Shown piece by piece: positions 43,933 through 52,372 of a stretch of 64,000 nucleotides of DNA (positions within the stretch are counted from its first letter, which is position 1; each line of letters starts with the position of its first letter). The stretch is from Methanothrix sp. (GTDB lineage: Archaea; Halobacteriota; Methanosarcinia; Methanotrichales; Methanotrichaceae), in assembly GCF_030055635.1 (NCBI RefSeq), contig NZ_JASFYM010000001.1, forward strand, positions 104,462 through 168,461. Direction: 5' to 3'. The notes beneath the pieces are model-generated. The model ran no database searches and had not been told where the DNA came from. It worked only from the letters and a program-made list of their open reading frames with translations. A program made the translations under genes and the position numbers.

Positions 43933-43998
43933 GTGCTTAAACCCCCATGTGAACTACATATATGAAAGGTATGATTAAAAAACTTTGCGATGAATCAT

Positions 43999-44042
43999 GG
44001 GGACCTGTCCGAAAGATAAAAAACAGGAACTGAGTATAAAAT
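43999..44042. repeat. 45-bp dispersed repeat, copy 2
   Basis: GGGGACCTGTCCGAAAGATA then AAAAACAGGAACTGAGTATA, aligned with 35500-35544 over its length with one gap. Confidence 0.5.
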
Positions 44043-44279
44043 TAATTTAAGGAAATTTATAAATACTATTTCAGATAATCCAGATCTCTGATTTCTGCGG
44101 GATCAGATGGTGTAGATCTCAATGATATGAGTATGCACTGCCTCTTTGGCGAATCGGAAATCGATGTGGTGGCACCGTTCGGTACAGCATATCTGTTCTG
44201 GCGTGGGGAAAAAGCCAGGCGGAACGGCGCTTATAGCTCCTTGAACCATCGATTGACTGTTCTGGATATATGCATGCAT

Positions 44280-44310
44280 GTTCGTTCGCCTACATATTTT
44301 TAAATCGTTC
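44280..44310 (+). promoter_or_regulatory. GTTC-box promoter A
   Basis: GTTC at 44280-44283 and 44307-44310, 27 bp apart start to start, around TATTTTTAAAT (about 44295-44305). A second GTTC (44284-44287) overlaps the first region. Matches the spacing seen at 45224/45251 and 49436/49463. Serves the secreted-protein gene at 44378. Confidence 0.6.
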
Positions 44311-44377
44311 AAAAAAAAAGCTGGGGCTGTCAGCTCTGAGCTGTCTGTGAGGAGCTGGCATCAAATGGAGGTATCAT

Positions 44378-44944
44378 ATGAGGCACTGGAAGATAGTAAT
44401 GGGTATCCCAAGACTGCTTTTGTTGATCTGCATGATTTGTCTTGTACAGATGGCATGCGGCGAGACCATCGATCTGGGTCCTGTTAGTGTATATATGGAT
44501 CTGGAGGATCTTAAGGTCCAAAGTGTTGAGAAGGAAGATGCAATTTCAATGGATCACAGCAAAGGTGGCGTTGAGTTTCAGTACACGATATATCCTGCCA
44601 CCATCACCATGGAGGACGGTCACAGGATCTGGATCGAGGTCCACCAGATGAACGCTCCAGTCCCACTCGATGCTCCAATCTCTGAGCGAGAGGATGCTAC
44701 AGGGATTGAGCACTGCATCATGGAGTCGAGTATGATGCCCCGTCGTGTGAGTTTCGAGAAGGAAGTGCGCACCATAGATGGACAGGATGGATGGCTTTTC
44801 ACCATCAACAATGGGGCTCTCTACATAGCTGGATGGAGTCCGGATCAGGTGAATGGATCCGGATCAATCATATGCATTGTGGGGTCTGATCTGCCATGGG
44901 AGAGTACCGAGGGGATCTTCGGTTCGCTGAGGACAGATTTTTAG
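44378..44944 (+). CDS. Secreted protein of unknown function
   Basis: 188 residues from ATG 44378, 6 nt after GGAGG. A signal peptide (about 10-28: PRLLLLICMICLVQMACG) contains a possible lipobox QMAC-G, so it may be a lipoprotein. The mature part has beta strands and GHRIWIEVHQMNAPV, IDGQDGWLFTINNGALYIAG and ICIVGSDLPWESTEGIFGSL. I do not recognise the family. It has a GTTC-box promoter like its downstream neighbours, hinting at shared control. Confidence 0.62.
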   Translation: MRHWKIVMGIPRLLLLICMICLVQMACGETIDLGPVSVYMDLEDLKVQSVEKEDAISMDHSKGGVEFQYTIYPATITMEDGHRIWIEVHQMNAPVPLDAPISEREDATGIEHCIMESSMMPRRVSFEKEVRTIDGQDGWLFTINNGALYIAGWSPDQVNGSGSIICIVGSDLPWESTEGIFGSLRTDF

Positions 44945-45299
44945 CATCACCTCTTCTTTTTAGGGAAGGCATATCAAACCCCGCATGCAAACAGGATACG
45001 CGTGCCCGATGGAAGGCGTTTTAGGGCTGTGGGCTTGAACAGCCATGAGCAGGACATCAGGCATCGATGGTCTCTGGCGAGAAGATCCATGGAGCTTGCA
45101 GGGAGAAGCCATGGCACTATCGATGATCCAGTACAAGGATCCTGACATCGTGCATTGAGGCTTGCCTGAGAGCTCTCATGTGACCTTTGCTGCGAAACGG
45201 AACGATATGTACGTTCGCCGTACGTTCGATCGGTGTATACTTTATCTATCGTTCCGCTGATCTCTGAACAGTTTCCGTGGGAACCGTGGTGATGCTGGA
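44945..45299. other. Intergenic region upstream of the ABC operon
   Basis: About 355 bases. The first 250 show no gene, only short frames without motifs. The last 100 contain the GTTC-box promoter of the macB-type operon (45200-45256). Confidence 0.4.
45200..45256 (+). promoter_or_regulatory. GTTC-box promoter B with flanking dyad
   Basis: GTTC at 45213, 45224 and 45251; the last two are exactly 27 bp apart and bracket TATACTTTATC (45236-45246). CGGAACGATA (45198-45207) and TATCGTTCCG (45247-45256) form a perfect 10-bp inverted repeat around it. A protein binding such repeats would control the ABC operon at 45300. Confidence 0.65.
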
Positions 45300-45992
45300 T
45301 TGAGGGTTATATCGCTCAGTGACATAAGAAAGACATACATCATAGGCGATGCAGAGCTTCCTGTGCTGAAGGGGATCAACCTCAGCATAGAGTCTGGAGA
45401 TTTTCTGGCGCTTATGGGGCCTTCTGGCAGCGGGAAGTCAACGCTCATGAACATCATCGGATGTCTTGACAGACCAACCGCGGGCACCTACCTGCTCCTC
45501 GATCGTGATATAAGCAAAGCATCCGAGGAGGAGCTCGCGATGGTACGAAGAGACAGAATAGGCTTCATATTTCAGGCGTTCAATCTCATCGGGCGAATAT
45601 CTGTGCTCAAGAATGTCGAGCTTCCGATGATGTTAAAAGGTATGCCATGTGACGAGCGGAGATCCAGAGCGCTTCAGCTGCTGGAATCCGTTGGCGTGGC
45701 CCACAGGGCGGATTTCAGCCCGCTCAACATCTCCGGAGGAGAGAGGCAGAGGGTTGCGATAGCACGGGCGCTAGCAAACAACCCAGAGATCATAATCGCG
45801 GACGAGCCCACGGGGAATCTCGATCTCAAAAGCACCGAGGAGGTGATGGATATTCTGAGCGGTCTGAACAGGGAAGGGCGGACGATCATAATGGTTACAC
45901 ACAACCCTGAGATCACAAAGTACTGCAATCGGGTCATCAGAATGAGGGACGGCAGAATACTTGATCAGTCATCTGTGGGGCAATCATCATGA
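45300..45992 (+). CDS. ABC transporter ATP-binding protein (MacB/LolD type)
   Basis: 230 residues from TTG 45300. Walker A MGPSGSGKSTLMNIIGCLDR, Q-loop GFIFQAFNLI, signature NISGGERQRVAIARALANNP, Walker B IIIADEPTGNLD, and VTHNPEITKYC. The sub-family drives MacB-like or LolCDE-like transporters that move proteins, peptides or drugs across the envelope. The following genes encode an exported COG1361-type protein and the permease, overlapping by ATGA. Confidence 0.94.
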   Translation: MRVISLSDIRKTYIIGDAELPVLKGINLSIESGDFLALMGPSGSGKSTLMNIIGCLDRPTAGTYLLLDRDISKASEEELAMVRRDRIGFIFQAFNLIGRISVLKNVELPMMLKGMPCDERRSRALQLLESVGVAHRADFSPLNISGGERQRVAIARALANNPEIIIADEPTGNLDLKSTEEVMDILSGLNREGRTIIMVTHNPEITKYCNRVIRMRDGRILDQSSVGQSS

Positions 45993-46846
45993 GATTACTG
46001 TTGTGGATGATATCATTGCTGCTCATCTCTTCAGGTGCATTCGCTTACATATATCACATGCCTGTGAACATACACTCATCCGTGGACCCGGCGGTTCTCA
46101 TGCCCGGGGATGAGGCGATAATCGCCATAGAGCTTGAGAACGGCGCAGCCAACTACGGCGCTGGCGGGGAATCGGTCGCAGGAACCTCAGCGCACAGCAC
46201 GCTCATCTCGACCCCCCTCAATACCACAAAACTCACAGGCACTGACATGATCGAGGTTCTCACAGAGGATTACCATAACCTCGGGATGATCGGCCCCACC
46301 GACAGGATCACAATCTACTACAAGATCAGGGCCTCCGGGAATGCCACGAGGGGCACGCATCTTCTCGACTTCGAGGTGCAGGGCGGTTACGATAGCATAA
46401 AAATCCACAGAACGATACCTGTGAAGGTGGATCCAGCAGCTGTCACCCTGACGCGAGCTGAGGATACAACCATGGGCACCATCAACCTCAACGTCGCCAA
46501 CCCGCGCGAGAACAAGGTGAATGCAGTCACAATAATTCCGTCTGCGAGGGGCGTCAGGTTCTCGCCCGAGGAGTACTACATCGGTACCATGGACCCAGAC
46601 GAGGTCTTCACGATAAGCTTCAAGGTGGATTCCATGGGGCTGGCAGAGCTGAATTCACCCCTGAACCTGAGCTTTGTGGCGAGGTTCAAGAACGGCGAGA
46701 CCTGGCATGAGTCTGAGGCATATGAGACACGATACTCTCCTCCAAAAGTCGAGCCGAGGCGGAACAATCTTGTCCTTGCTGGCGTGGCGGTTCTGCTCCT
46801 GATACCAGCCGCCTATATCTACAGACGAAAGAGGATGAAGGTTTAG
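45989..46846 (+). CDS. Exported, membrane-tethered COG1361-like protein of ABC operon
   Basis: 285 residues. Signal peptide (about 1-19), an extracellular region with two immunoglobulin-like beta modules (VNIHSSVDPAVLMPGDEAII; LNVANPRENKVNAVTIIPSA), and a C-terminal membrane helix (LVLAGVAVLLLIPAAYIY) before RRKR. This matches S-layer-related COG1361 proteins that accompany MacB-type transporters in archaea and may act as the substrate-binding or adaptor subunit. ATGA overlap with the ATPase; permease follows 17 nt later. Confidence 0.8.
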   Translation: MRLLLWMISLLLISSGAFAYIYHMPVNIHSSVDPAVLMPGDEAIIAIELENGAANYGAGGESVAGTSAHSTLISTPLNTTKLTGTDMIEVLTEDYHNLGMIGPTDRITIYYKIRASGNATRGTHLLDFEVQGGYDSIKIHRTIPVKVDPAAVTLTRAEDTTMGTINLNVANPRENKVNAVTIIPSARGVRFSPEEYYIGTMDPDEVFTISFKVDSMGLAELNSPLNLSFVARFKNGETWHESEAYETRYSPPKVEPRRNNLVLAGVAVLLLIPAAYIYRRKRMKV

Positions 46847-46862
46847 GGCCAGGGGCTGCAAC

Positions 46863-48071
46863 ATGAAGCTTTACGATATCCTGGATCTGATATCGATAGG
46901 GTTCAAGGCTGATCGCTTCAAGACCCTGATGTCCAGCCTTGGGATAATAATAGGAGTCATGGCCATAGTGGTCATGCTCTCCGTTGGCGAGGGTCTTTAC
47001 TCAGGAGTCTCATCACAGTTCAGCACGCTGGACCTCGATGTCGTACATGTGTTTCCAGGCAGGTTCACCTTTGGGGGGCCGCCGGGCAGGAGCCCGGAGG
47101 AGCCGGCCAGGTTCACAGACAAGGACACAAAGCTCCTGGAGAACATACCTGGAGTGAGAAATGTTGCTCCCCAGACCTCCGCAGGTGTGATAGTCAGCTT
47201 CAGGAATACAAACGCCTCCGCCACTCTGATCGGGGTCGATCCGGAAAAGGAGCACGATCTCAAATCGAAGATCTCTCAGGGGAGATTTCTCACAGAATCC
47301 GACTACACATCGATCGTGATAGGCAGCGGTGTCGCCGATGGGCTCTTCAGAATGAGGATCTCGCCTGGGAACAGGATAATGATATACTATGAGGATAACC
47401 ACATGGACTTCAAGGTTGTGGGGGTTCTCAGGGAGGAGGAGTCCTCCGGAATGAGAGCGGGCAACATCAACACACAGATGTATGTCACGCATAAGGCCAT
47501 GAAGGAGCTTTTGGGAAGGGAGAACTACTACTATGGAACTTTCCAGGTGACGGTCGATGATCCTGAGAGCGTCGATGAGGTGGTCGACCGGATAAAGCTC
47601 GATCTCGAGAGGTATCACAAGGACGAGGCATATGATGCAACGACAGCGAGGGATATGCTCTCATCCCTGATGAGCATACTTAGCATGATCAAGTATGCGC
47701 TTGCCGGAATAGGCGCGATATCGCTTGTCGTTGGCGGGATAGGCATCGCAAATGTGATGATGCTCACTGTGAAGGAGAGGATTCGCGAGATAGGGGTCAT
47801 GAAGGCACTCGGCGCAACGACGCGTGATATCCGCATCCAGTACCTGCTGGAGGCCGGTATGCTTGGTGTGGTCAGCAGCATCATCGGGATAGTGCTCGGC
47901 ATCGTAATATCATTTGCAATAGGATCTCTTGCAGGTCTGCCCTCCGCAATAAGGATACAGTCGATGCTCATAGGGATGCTCTTCGGAGCACTATCAACAA
48001 TAATAGCAGGAGTTTACCCTGCCAACAGGGCAGCAATGCTGGATCCGATCGAGGCGCTGAGGAGCGAGTGA
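46863..48071 (+). CDS. ABC transporter permease (MacB/FtsX type)
   Basis: 402 residues. N-terminal TM, a large periplasm-type MacB-PCD domain (GVDPEKEHDLKSKISQGRF, VIGSGVADGLFR), and the FtsX domain with three TMs: ALAGIGAISLVVGGIGIANV, LEAGMLGVVSSIIGIVLG and SMLIGMLFGALSTIIAGVYP; VKERIREIGVMKALGATTRD is the typical coupling segment. Third gene of the operon. Substrate unknown. Confidence 0.93.
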   Translation: MKLYDILDLISIGFKADRFKTLMSSLGIIIGVMAIVVMLSVGEGLYSGVSSQFSTLDLDVVHVFPGRFTFGGPPGRSPEEPARFTDKDTKLLENIPGVRNVAPQTSAGVIVSFRNTNASATLIGVDPEKEHDLKSKISQGRFLTESDYTSIVIGSGVADGLFRMRISPGNRIMIYYEDNHMDFKVVGVLREEESSGMRAGNINTQMYVTHKAMKELLGRENYYYGTFQVTVDDPESVDEVVDRIKLDLERYHKDEAYDATTARDMLSSLMSILSMIKYALAGIGAISLVVGGIGIANVMMLTVKERIREIGVMKALGATTRDIRIQYLLEAGMLGVVSSIIGIVLGIVISFAIGSLAGLPSAIRIQSMLIGMLFGALSTIIAGVYPANRAAMLDPIEALRSE

Positions 48072-48335
48072 GAAACAACAAATGCTAAAGAAACGATCCA
48101 AAATGAGGAGAATGATCGATGATGAGATCTCAGGCCAGTGATTTGTAAGCCGCATTTGAGCACCTTCACGGTAATTTAGTAATATTTCAAGGGGACCGGC
48201 CACAGAGCATGTCATTATAACATCTTCATAGATTAAGCTTAATTCGTGTGATGCCAACATCACTTTCGACATCGAAAACCATTTCTACATATTGAAGCAA
48301 GTAGACCTCAGAAGATCAGCGCATGTGAAGGCAGT

Positions 48336-49400
48336 ATGAATCGAAAGTCCAGGCTGTTTATCAGAGCTGCGAAGGCCCTATGGCTTTGTACCCTCGTTCT
48401 GCTTGTAATGAGCACTGCTGCCATCTCAGCCTATGATAACCGATCTCTCGTCCTGAATGTTTACCTGGACTGGACCGGAAAGGCTCTCATAACCGGATAT
48501 GCAGACGGCATTGAGGGGCTTCCATTCCTGAACTCATCCCAGTACAGCTATGACAACTCCACATCTCAGCTCTATGCCCTCACAAACACGCTAACATCTA
48601 AGGCCGGAGATGCATGGACCCTCCAGATCCAGTCATATGGATTTTACGAGCGGTACAGCATGATGCTGTATCTTCCGGGAGATGCCATGCTCAGCAGCAT
48701 AAGCCCCTCAGATGGCCTGAGCTATCTTGTATCATCCACAAACCAGTCACTGGCTGTCGATCTTCAGGGATACGATCTCGTGGATCCTTCTGTGGTTATC
48801 GAATACAGGCAGCCGCTCCTGACAGCATCAAACCTCTCATCGATAAATACATCTCTCCCGCCGGCAAAGAGGAGCCAGGCGTATTTTGCAGTTGCAGCGG
48901 CGTCTCTGATACTGGTCGCATGTGGCAGCGCCTTCTTGATCCTGAGGAGACGAATGGGATCAATAACACCGCGACCTGAGCCGCAGGCGAGCAGCCCGCA
49001 GGATATCCCACGGAAGGAACCGGATGGATCGCTCCGCTCTGAAAGCGCCACTGATGATAATGAGATGCACGATGGCACGTTGGATGTCGATCAGCCTGCC
49101 GAGGAGATCCCAAGAGCTCCGTTCATCCCGGGCTCTGAGCCGATAGAGATAACGAGTGAGATGGCTGCGGTGATAGAGACTCTGACCGCCAGGGAGAAAG
49201 CTGTCATGGAGGCTCTCCTGAAGAGGAGCGGGCGCATGACCCAGGCGGATCTGAGATACGAGACCGGCATCCCCAAGTCGTCCCTGAGCGGCATTCTGAA
49301 CTCTCTGGAGAGGAGAAAGCTGATAAAAAAGAGAGAATGGGGGAGAACAAACGTTATAGAGATCTCGGAGTGGTTTGTTTCCAGAAAAGAACATTCCTGA
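48336..49400 (+). CDS. Membrane-anchored winged-helix regulator
   Basis: 354 residues. Signal anchor (about 14-33), an exported beta-rich domain to ~170 (LVLNVYLDWTGKALITGYAD), a second TM at about 187-207 (FAVAAASLILVACGSAFLIL) with RRR after it, an acidic linker, and a cytoplasmic MarR/DUF7343-like helix-turn-helix at about 285-345: LTAREKAVMEALLKRSGRMT, LRYETGIPKSSLSGILNSLE, RRKLIKKREWGRTNVI. It resembles sensors that read the outside and bind DNA directly. It sits between promoters with paired GTTC boxes, so it is the leading candidate for their regulator. Confidence 0.85.
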   Translation: MNRKSRLFIRAAKALWLCTLVLLVMSTAAISAYDNRSLVLNVYLDWTGKALITGYADGIEGLPFLNSSQYSYDNSTSQLYALTNTLTSKAGDAWTLQIQSYGFYERYSMMLYLPGDAMLSSISPSDGLSYLVSSTNQSLAVDLQGYDLVDPSVVIEYRQPLLTASNLSSINTSLPPAKRSQAYFAVAAASLILVACGSAFLILRRRMGSITPRPEPQASSPQDIPRKEPDGSLRSESATDDNEMHDGTLDVDQPAEEIPRAPFIPGSEPIEITSEMAAVIETLTAREKAVMEALLKRSGRMTQADLRYETGIPKSSLSGILNSLERRKLIKKREWGRTNVIEISEWFVSRKEHS

Positions 49401-49435
49401 ACATTCTGATCTCAAAGGGGAATCAAAAAAAGAAC

Positions 49436-49466
49436 GTTCGTCCTGCATGCCTCTTTTATATCGTTC
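49436..49466 (+). promoter_or_regulatory. GTTC-box promoter C
   Basis: GAACGTTCG (49432-49440) and ATCGTTCG (49460-49467): GTTC starts 27 bp apart (49436, 49463), enclosing CTTTTATA (49453-49460) as TATA element. About 40 bp upstream of GTG 49506. Confidence 0.65.
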
Positions 49467-49505
49467 GGTCAGAGCTGATCCTGTCCGAGAGGACGAGGTG
49501 ATGAT

Positions 49506-50213
49506 GTGTCGAAACTGAAGATTATGGGTGTGCTGGCGCTCACAGCGCTTCTTGCTGTGCCAGCGATGGCCATGCATGGGTGGATGCGCGGCGGATTTGA
49601 CGATCGCGGATGGGGTCCTGAGGTTGGGCCCGGTGGCATCTGGCTCCTCATGGATGATATCACTCAGGAGGAGCTCGAGAACATGACGCTCGCTGAGATC
49701 AGAGAGCTCAGGGAGAAGAAGAGGGCTGAGCTGGAGAACATGACGCTCGCGGAGATCAGGGAGCTCAGAGAGAAAAAGCTTGCACAGATGAACAACATGA
49801 CGCTTGCAGAGATGAGGGGAAAGGGCCCGGGCTACACGGAGTGCCCATACTGGCCCATGGGTGGAGCGCAGGGTCCGACGGGATTCAGAGGAATGGGGCC
49901 ATGTGATGCAGAGACATGTGTGGGGTCCATCGGAGGCATCTGGCTCCTGATGGATGACCTCACGCAGGAGGAGCTCGACAACATGACGCTAGCGGAGATC
50001 AGGGAGCTCAGGGAGAAGAAGAGGGCCGAGCTGGAGAACATGACGCTCGCAGAGATCAGGGAGCTCAGAGAGAAAAAGCTTGCAGAGATGAACAGCACGA
50101 CGCTTGCGGAGATGAGGGGAAAGGGCCCGGGCTACACGGAGTGCCCATACTGGCCCATGGGCGGAGCGCAGGGTCCGATGGGAGGACCAAGATTCGGAAA
50201 GATGCAGAGATGA
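49506..50213 (+). CDS. Secreted protein with duplicated N-M-T-L-A-E-I helical repeats
   Basis: 235 residues from GTG 49506. Signal peptide (about 5-22, ending PAMAM), then a methionine- and glycine-rich stretch, and two near-identical ~95-residue units. Each unit has GGIWLLMDD, then NMTLAEIRELREKK repeated twice and a shorter NMTLAEMRGKGPG, closing with YTECPYWPMGGAQGP. The six N-M/S-T triplets are N-glycosylation sequons. I know no such family; the helices are amphipathic and charged (REKKRAELE). The neighbouring gene shares a related NMSLEEIQSEIS motif. A surface role linked to the ABC operon is a guess from the shared promoter motif. Confidence 0.75.
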   Translation: MSKLKIMGVLALTALLAVPAMAMHGWMRGGFDDRGWGPEVGPGGIWLLMDDITQEELENMTLAEIRELREKKRAELENMTLAEIRELREKKLAQMNNMTLAEMRGKGPGYTECPYWPMGGAQGPTGFRGMGPCDAETCVGSIGGIWLLMDDLTQEELDNMTLAEIRELREKKRAELENMTLAEIRELREKKLAEMNSTTLAEMRGKGPGYTECPYWPMGGAQGPMGGPRFGKMQR

Positions 50214-50364
50214 CTATGATATGGGGTTCCCCTGCAGGATTGCTGGCCTGCTGAGGTCCAGCAATCCTGGTAACCTTTATGTCATGATCTCCCATTGCAT
50301 ATTTATCCATGCACCTGGAGTAGATCTGTATATTCCACAGGAGCATCTGGGCGTGGTGTGATTG

Positions 50365-51012
50365 ATGCATAAACTGGCAGTAGCCCTGATCGTGGGATTC
50401 ATTGTTATAGGCTCATCCTCTTGCATCTCATTCTCAGGCTTGAGCATGGATGCACCTTCGGATATGCCTCCGCCAGGTCCTCCGCAGGAGCTGGACACGC
50501 TGCGGCATGGGATGTGCATACAGGAGGGCTGCATGATCCCGATGCTTCATTACCGTGGTTTCGCTCTGCGCGAAAACACATCCTCCATGCTGAGCGTCTG
50601 GGTCGAGGGCATGAGGGAGGTGGAGCCGGCCAGGGCGAGGGAGCTGCTCTCATCGAACATGAGCCTCGAGGAGATACAGTCGGAGATAAGCAGGAGCAAC
50701 ATCACATACAGAGGTGTTCTCCGGATTGCGCAGGATGTTTACCAGATGAGGGGGATTGCCCTCACACGATCTGGAAATATAACCAGAATAGATGCGGAGC
50801 TGGCCAGAATCAGCTTCAGAGATGCGAGATCTGGGGAGGAAGCTGGTGAGGTTGTTGGCAACATAAGTCTCACGATCGACGATGATCTGATGCTCGGCAA
50901 GGGGAGCATGAGGATCAACTCGGGCGGCGCGAGGGGCAGCTACAGCATCATCCTCGAGATTGTTCCAGAGGGAATGAGAAAAGGCTGGCATCATCAGGCC
51001 CCTCGCGTTTGA
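50365..51012 (+). CDS. Secreted protein related to the duplicated-repeat protein
   Basis: 215 residues from ATG 50365. Signal peptide (ALIVGFIVIGSSSCIS) with a possible lipobox SSSC. The mature part has a proline-rich start, MCIQEGCMIPMLHYRG, and the helix SSNMSLEEIQSEISRSNITY like the NMTLAEIRELREKK units of its neighbour, then ITRIDAELARISF. The last third is beta-rich. N-glycosylation sequons are common (NMS, NIT, NIS). Its promoter lacks the GTTC pair. Function unknown; I link it to the preceding gene by sequence likeness. Confidence 0.65.
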   Translation: MHKLAVALIVGFIVIGSSSCISFSGLSMDAPSDMPPPGPPQELDTLRHGMCIQEGCMIPMLHYRGFALRENTSSMLSVWVEGMREVEPARARELLSSNMSLEEIQSEISRSNITYRGVLRIAQDVYQMRGIALTRSGNITRIDAELARISFRDARSGEEAGEVVGNISLTIDDDLMLGKGSMRINSGGARGSYSIILEIVPEGMRKGWHHQAPRV

Positions 51013-51398
51013 TATGTGTGATCGACGGGTGCAGAACCGAGAGGCCCGAACCGGCAACGGAATACTGAGTTTTATGTAACCTGACACCCCCTCTCATCAA
51101 TCGAAAGCCTGCCTGTAGAGGCACCGGTCCTGCTATGCGCTCCTGTTGATCTCAGCGATACAAGCACGCAACCTTGGCCAGGTACTAAGATCATCGAACT
51201 CAACTGGATGTGCATGCAGGATTTGTGATCTGTTGCGTCTGAGAATGCCGATTCCCGAATTTCCATTCGGTGATTCAACTACACGACCACCTTCTGTTAC
51301 GTCGCTCAGATACGAGCACCCAAGATCGACATCTGAGTTAAACTTTTTTGATACATAATCAAGTAATCTTTATATATCTGGTACACGGATCAGGGCTC
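51013..51398. other. Intergenic region before the cobalt transporter
   Basis: About 386 bases. Holds a distant relative of the 6391 repeat (51261-51290) and the cbiM promoter. No gene or cobalamin riboswitch seen. Confidence 0.4.
51368..51378 (+). promoter_or_regulatory. cbiM TATA promoter
   Basis: CTTTATATATC ends 21 bp before ATG 51399 and is centred about 26 bp from it, the TATA-to-start distance, so the cbiMNQO message should begin at or near the start codon. TTGATACATAATCAAG (51349-51364) just upstream forms a TTGAT/ATCAA dyad that could be a regulator site. Confidence 0.55.
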
Positions 51399-52088
51399 AT
51401 GCACATCATGGAGGGGTTTCTCCCGCATCCCTGGTGGGAGATCTGGTTTGCGGCATCGCTTCCTTTCGTGGCCTATGGAGTGAGCAGGATTGGCAGAATG
51501 GCGCGCGAGCGGCGCGAGACCCTGCCGCTTCTCGCAGTTGCCGGAGCATTCATATTCGTGCTCTCCTCCCTGAAGCTTCCCTCTGTCACAGGGAGCTGCT
51601 CGCATCCCACAGGCACCGGGATAGGAGCGATACTCTTCGGGCCATGGATAACATCCGTACTTTCCACAATCGTTCTCCTGTACCAGGCGCTCTTTCTCGC
51701 GCACGGGGGCCTGAGCACTCTTGGAGCGAACGTCTTCTCCATGGGGATCGCCGGGCCTGTCGTGGGTTATATGGTGTACAGAGCTGCACAGAGATTCAAC
51801 CTCTACCTGGCGGTCTTCCTGGCAGCTGCACTGGCAGATCTCGCAACATACATCGTGACGTCGCTGCAGCTCGCGCTTGCATTTCCTGCTGCTGATGGTG
51901 GCGTTCTTCTCTCACTGAAGGCATTCGCTGCGGTTTTCGCGATCACGCAGGTGCCGCTGGCGGGTATTGAGGGCGTGATCTCAGCACTGATGTTCAAGTA
52001 CATACTCCAGGCGAGGGGTGAGGTTCTGCTGAGGCTCAACGTGATATCAAAACCGGATCTTTTGAGGCTGCAGGAGGGTGCGACATGA
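51399..52088 (+). CDS. cbiM: Cobalt transport protein CbiM
   Basis: 229 residues from ATG 51399, giving the classic N-terminus MHIMEGFLPHPWW whose first histidine coordinates the metal. Other family parts: FVLSSLKLPSVTGSCSHPTG, GIGAILFGPW, YQALFLAHGGLSTLGANVFSM and ITQVPLAGIEGVISALM. CbiM is the substrate-binding membrane subunit of the ECF-type cobalt importer. Methanogens need cobalt for corrinoid methyltransferases. Overlaps cbiN by 4 nt. Confidence 0.96.
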   Translation: MHIMEGFLPHPWWEIWFAASLPFVAYGVSRIGRMARERRETLPLLAVAGAFIFVLSSLKLPSVTGSCSHPTGTGIGAILFGPWITSVLSTIVLLYQALFLAHGGLSTLGANVFSMGIAGPVVGYMVYRAAQRFNLYLAVFLAAALADLATYIVTSLQLALAFPAADGGVLLSLKAFAAVFAITQVPLAGIEGVISALMFKYILQARGEVLLRLNVISKPDLLRLQEGAT

Positions 52089-52369
52089 AGGGAGAGCTCA
52101 TAGCAATCGCATCGATTCTCATATTCTTCCTGGCATTCCTCTGGACCAGCCAGAGCGGCCTGCACGAATGGGAGGGAGCTGACTCGAAGGCTGAGGGTGT
52201 GATAGAGGAGATAACAGGCGGAAGCTACAGCCCGTGGCTTAAACCCCTCTGGGAGCCACCGAGTGGAGAGATCGAGAGCCTCTTCTTCAGCATCCAGGCT
52301 GCGATCGGCGGCCTGGTCATAGGGTACTTCCTGGGATACTACAGAAGGAAAGCTGGAGATGAAAACTAG
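52085..52369 (+). CDS. cbiN: Cobalt transport protein CbiN
   Basis: 94 residues with two membrane helices, about 5-20 (IAIASILIFFLAFLW) and 72-86 (AAIGGLVIGYFLGYY), separated by an external loop ending KPLWEPPSGEIESLFFSIQA, the CbiN signature. CbiN helps CbiM load cobalt. ATGA-type overlap with cbiM; cbiQ starts 3 nt after its stop. Confidence 0.9.
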   Translation: MKGELIAIASILIFFLAFLWTSQSGLHEWEGADSKAEGVIEEITGGSYSPWLKPLWEPPSGEIESLFFSIQAAIGGLVIGYFLGYYRRKAGDEN

Positions 52370-52372
52370 GGC

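Larger units (their letters stand above)
43933..44377. other. Intergenic region with 45-bp repeat copy 2 and a GTTC-box promoter
   Basis: About 445 bases. Contains the second copy of the 35500 repeat (43999-44042), an AT-rich stretch (44040-44075) and the GTTC-box promoter (44280-44310). A 69-codon minus frame (44103-44312) overlaps that promoter, and I reject it as a gene. Confidence 0.45.

Noticed and set aside
44103-44312. 69-codon minus-strand frame with three histidine/cysteine groups
   Set aside because: It covers a promoter with the conserved GTTC boxes, has no ribosome site and no clear family match.
44945-45200. Degraded transposase between the secreted protein and ABC operon
   Set aside because: Some frames hinted at it, but none gives a coherent motif on either strand.
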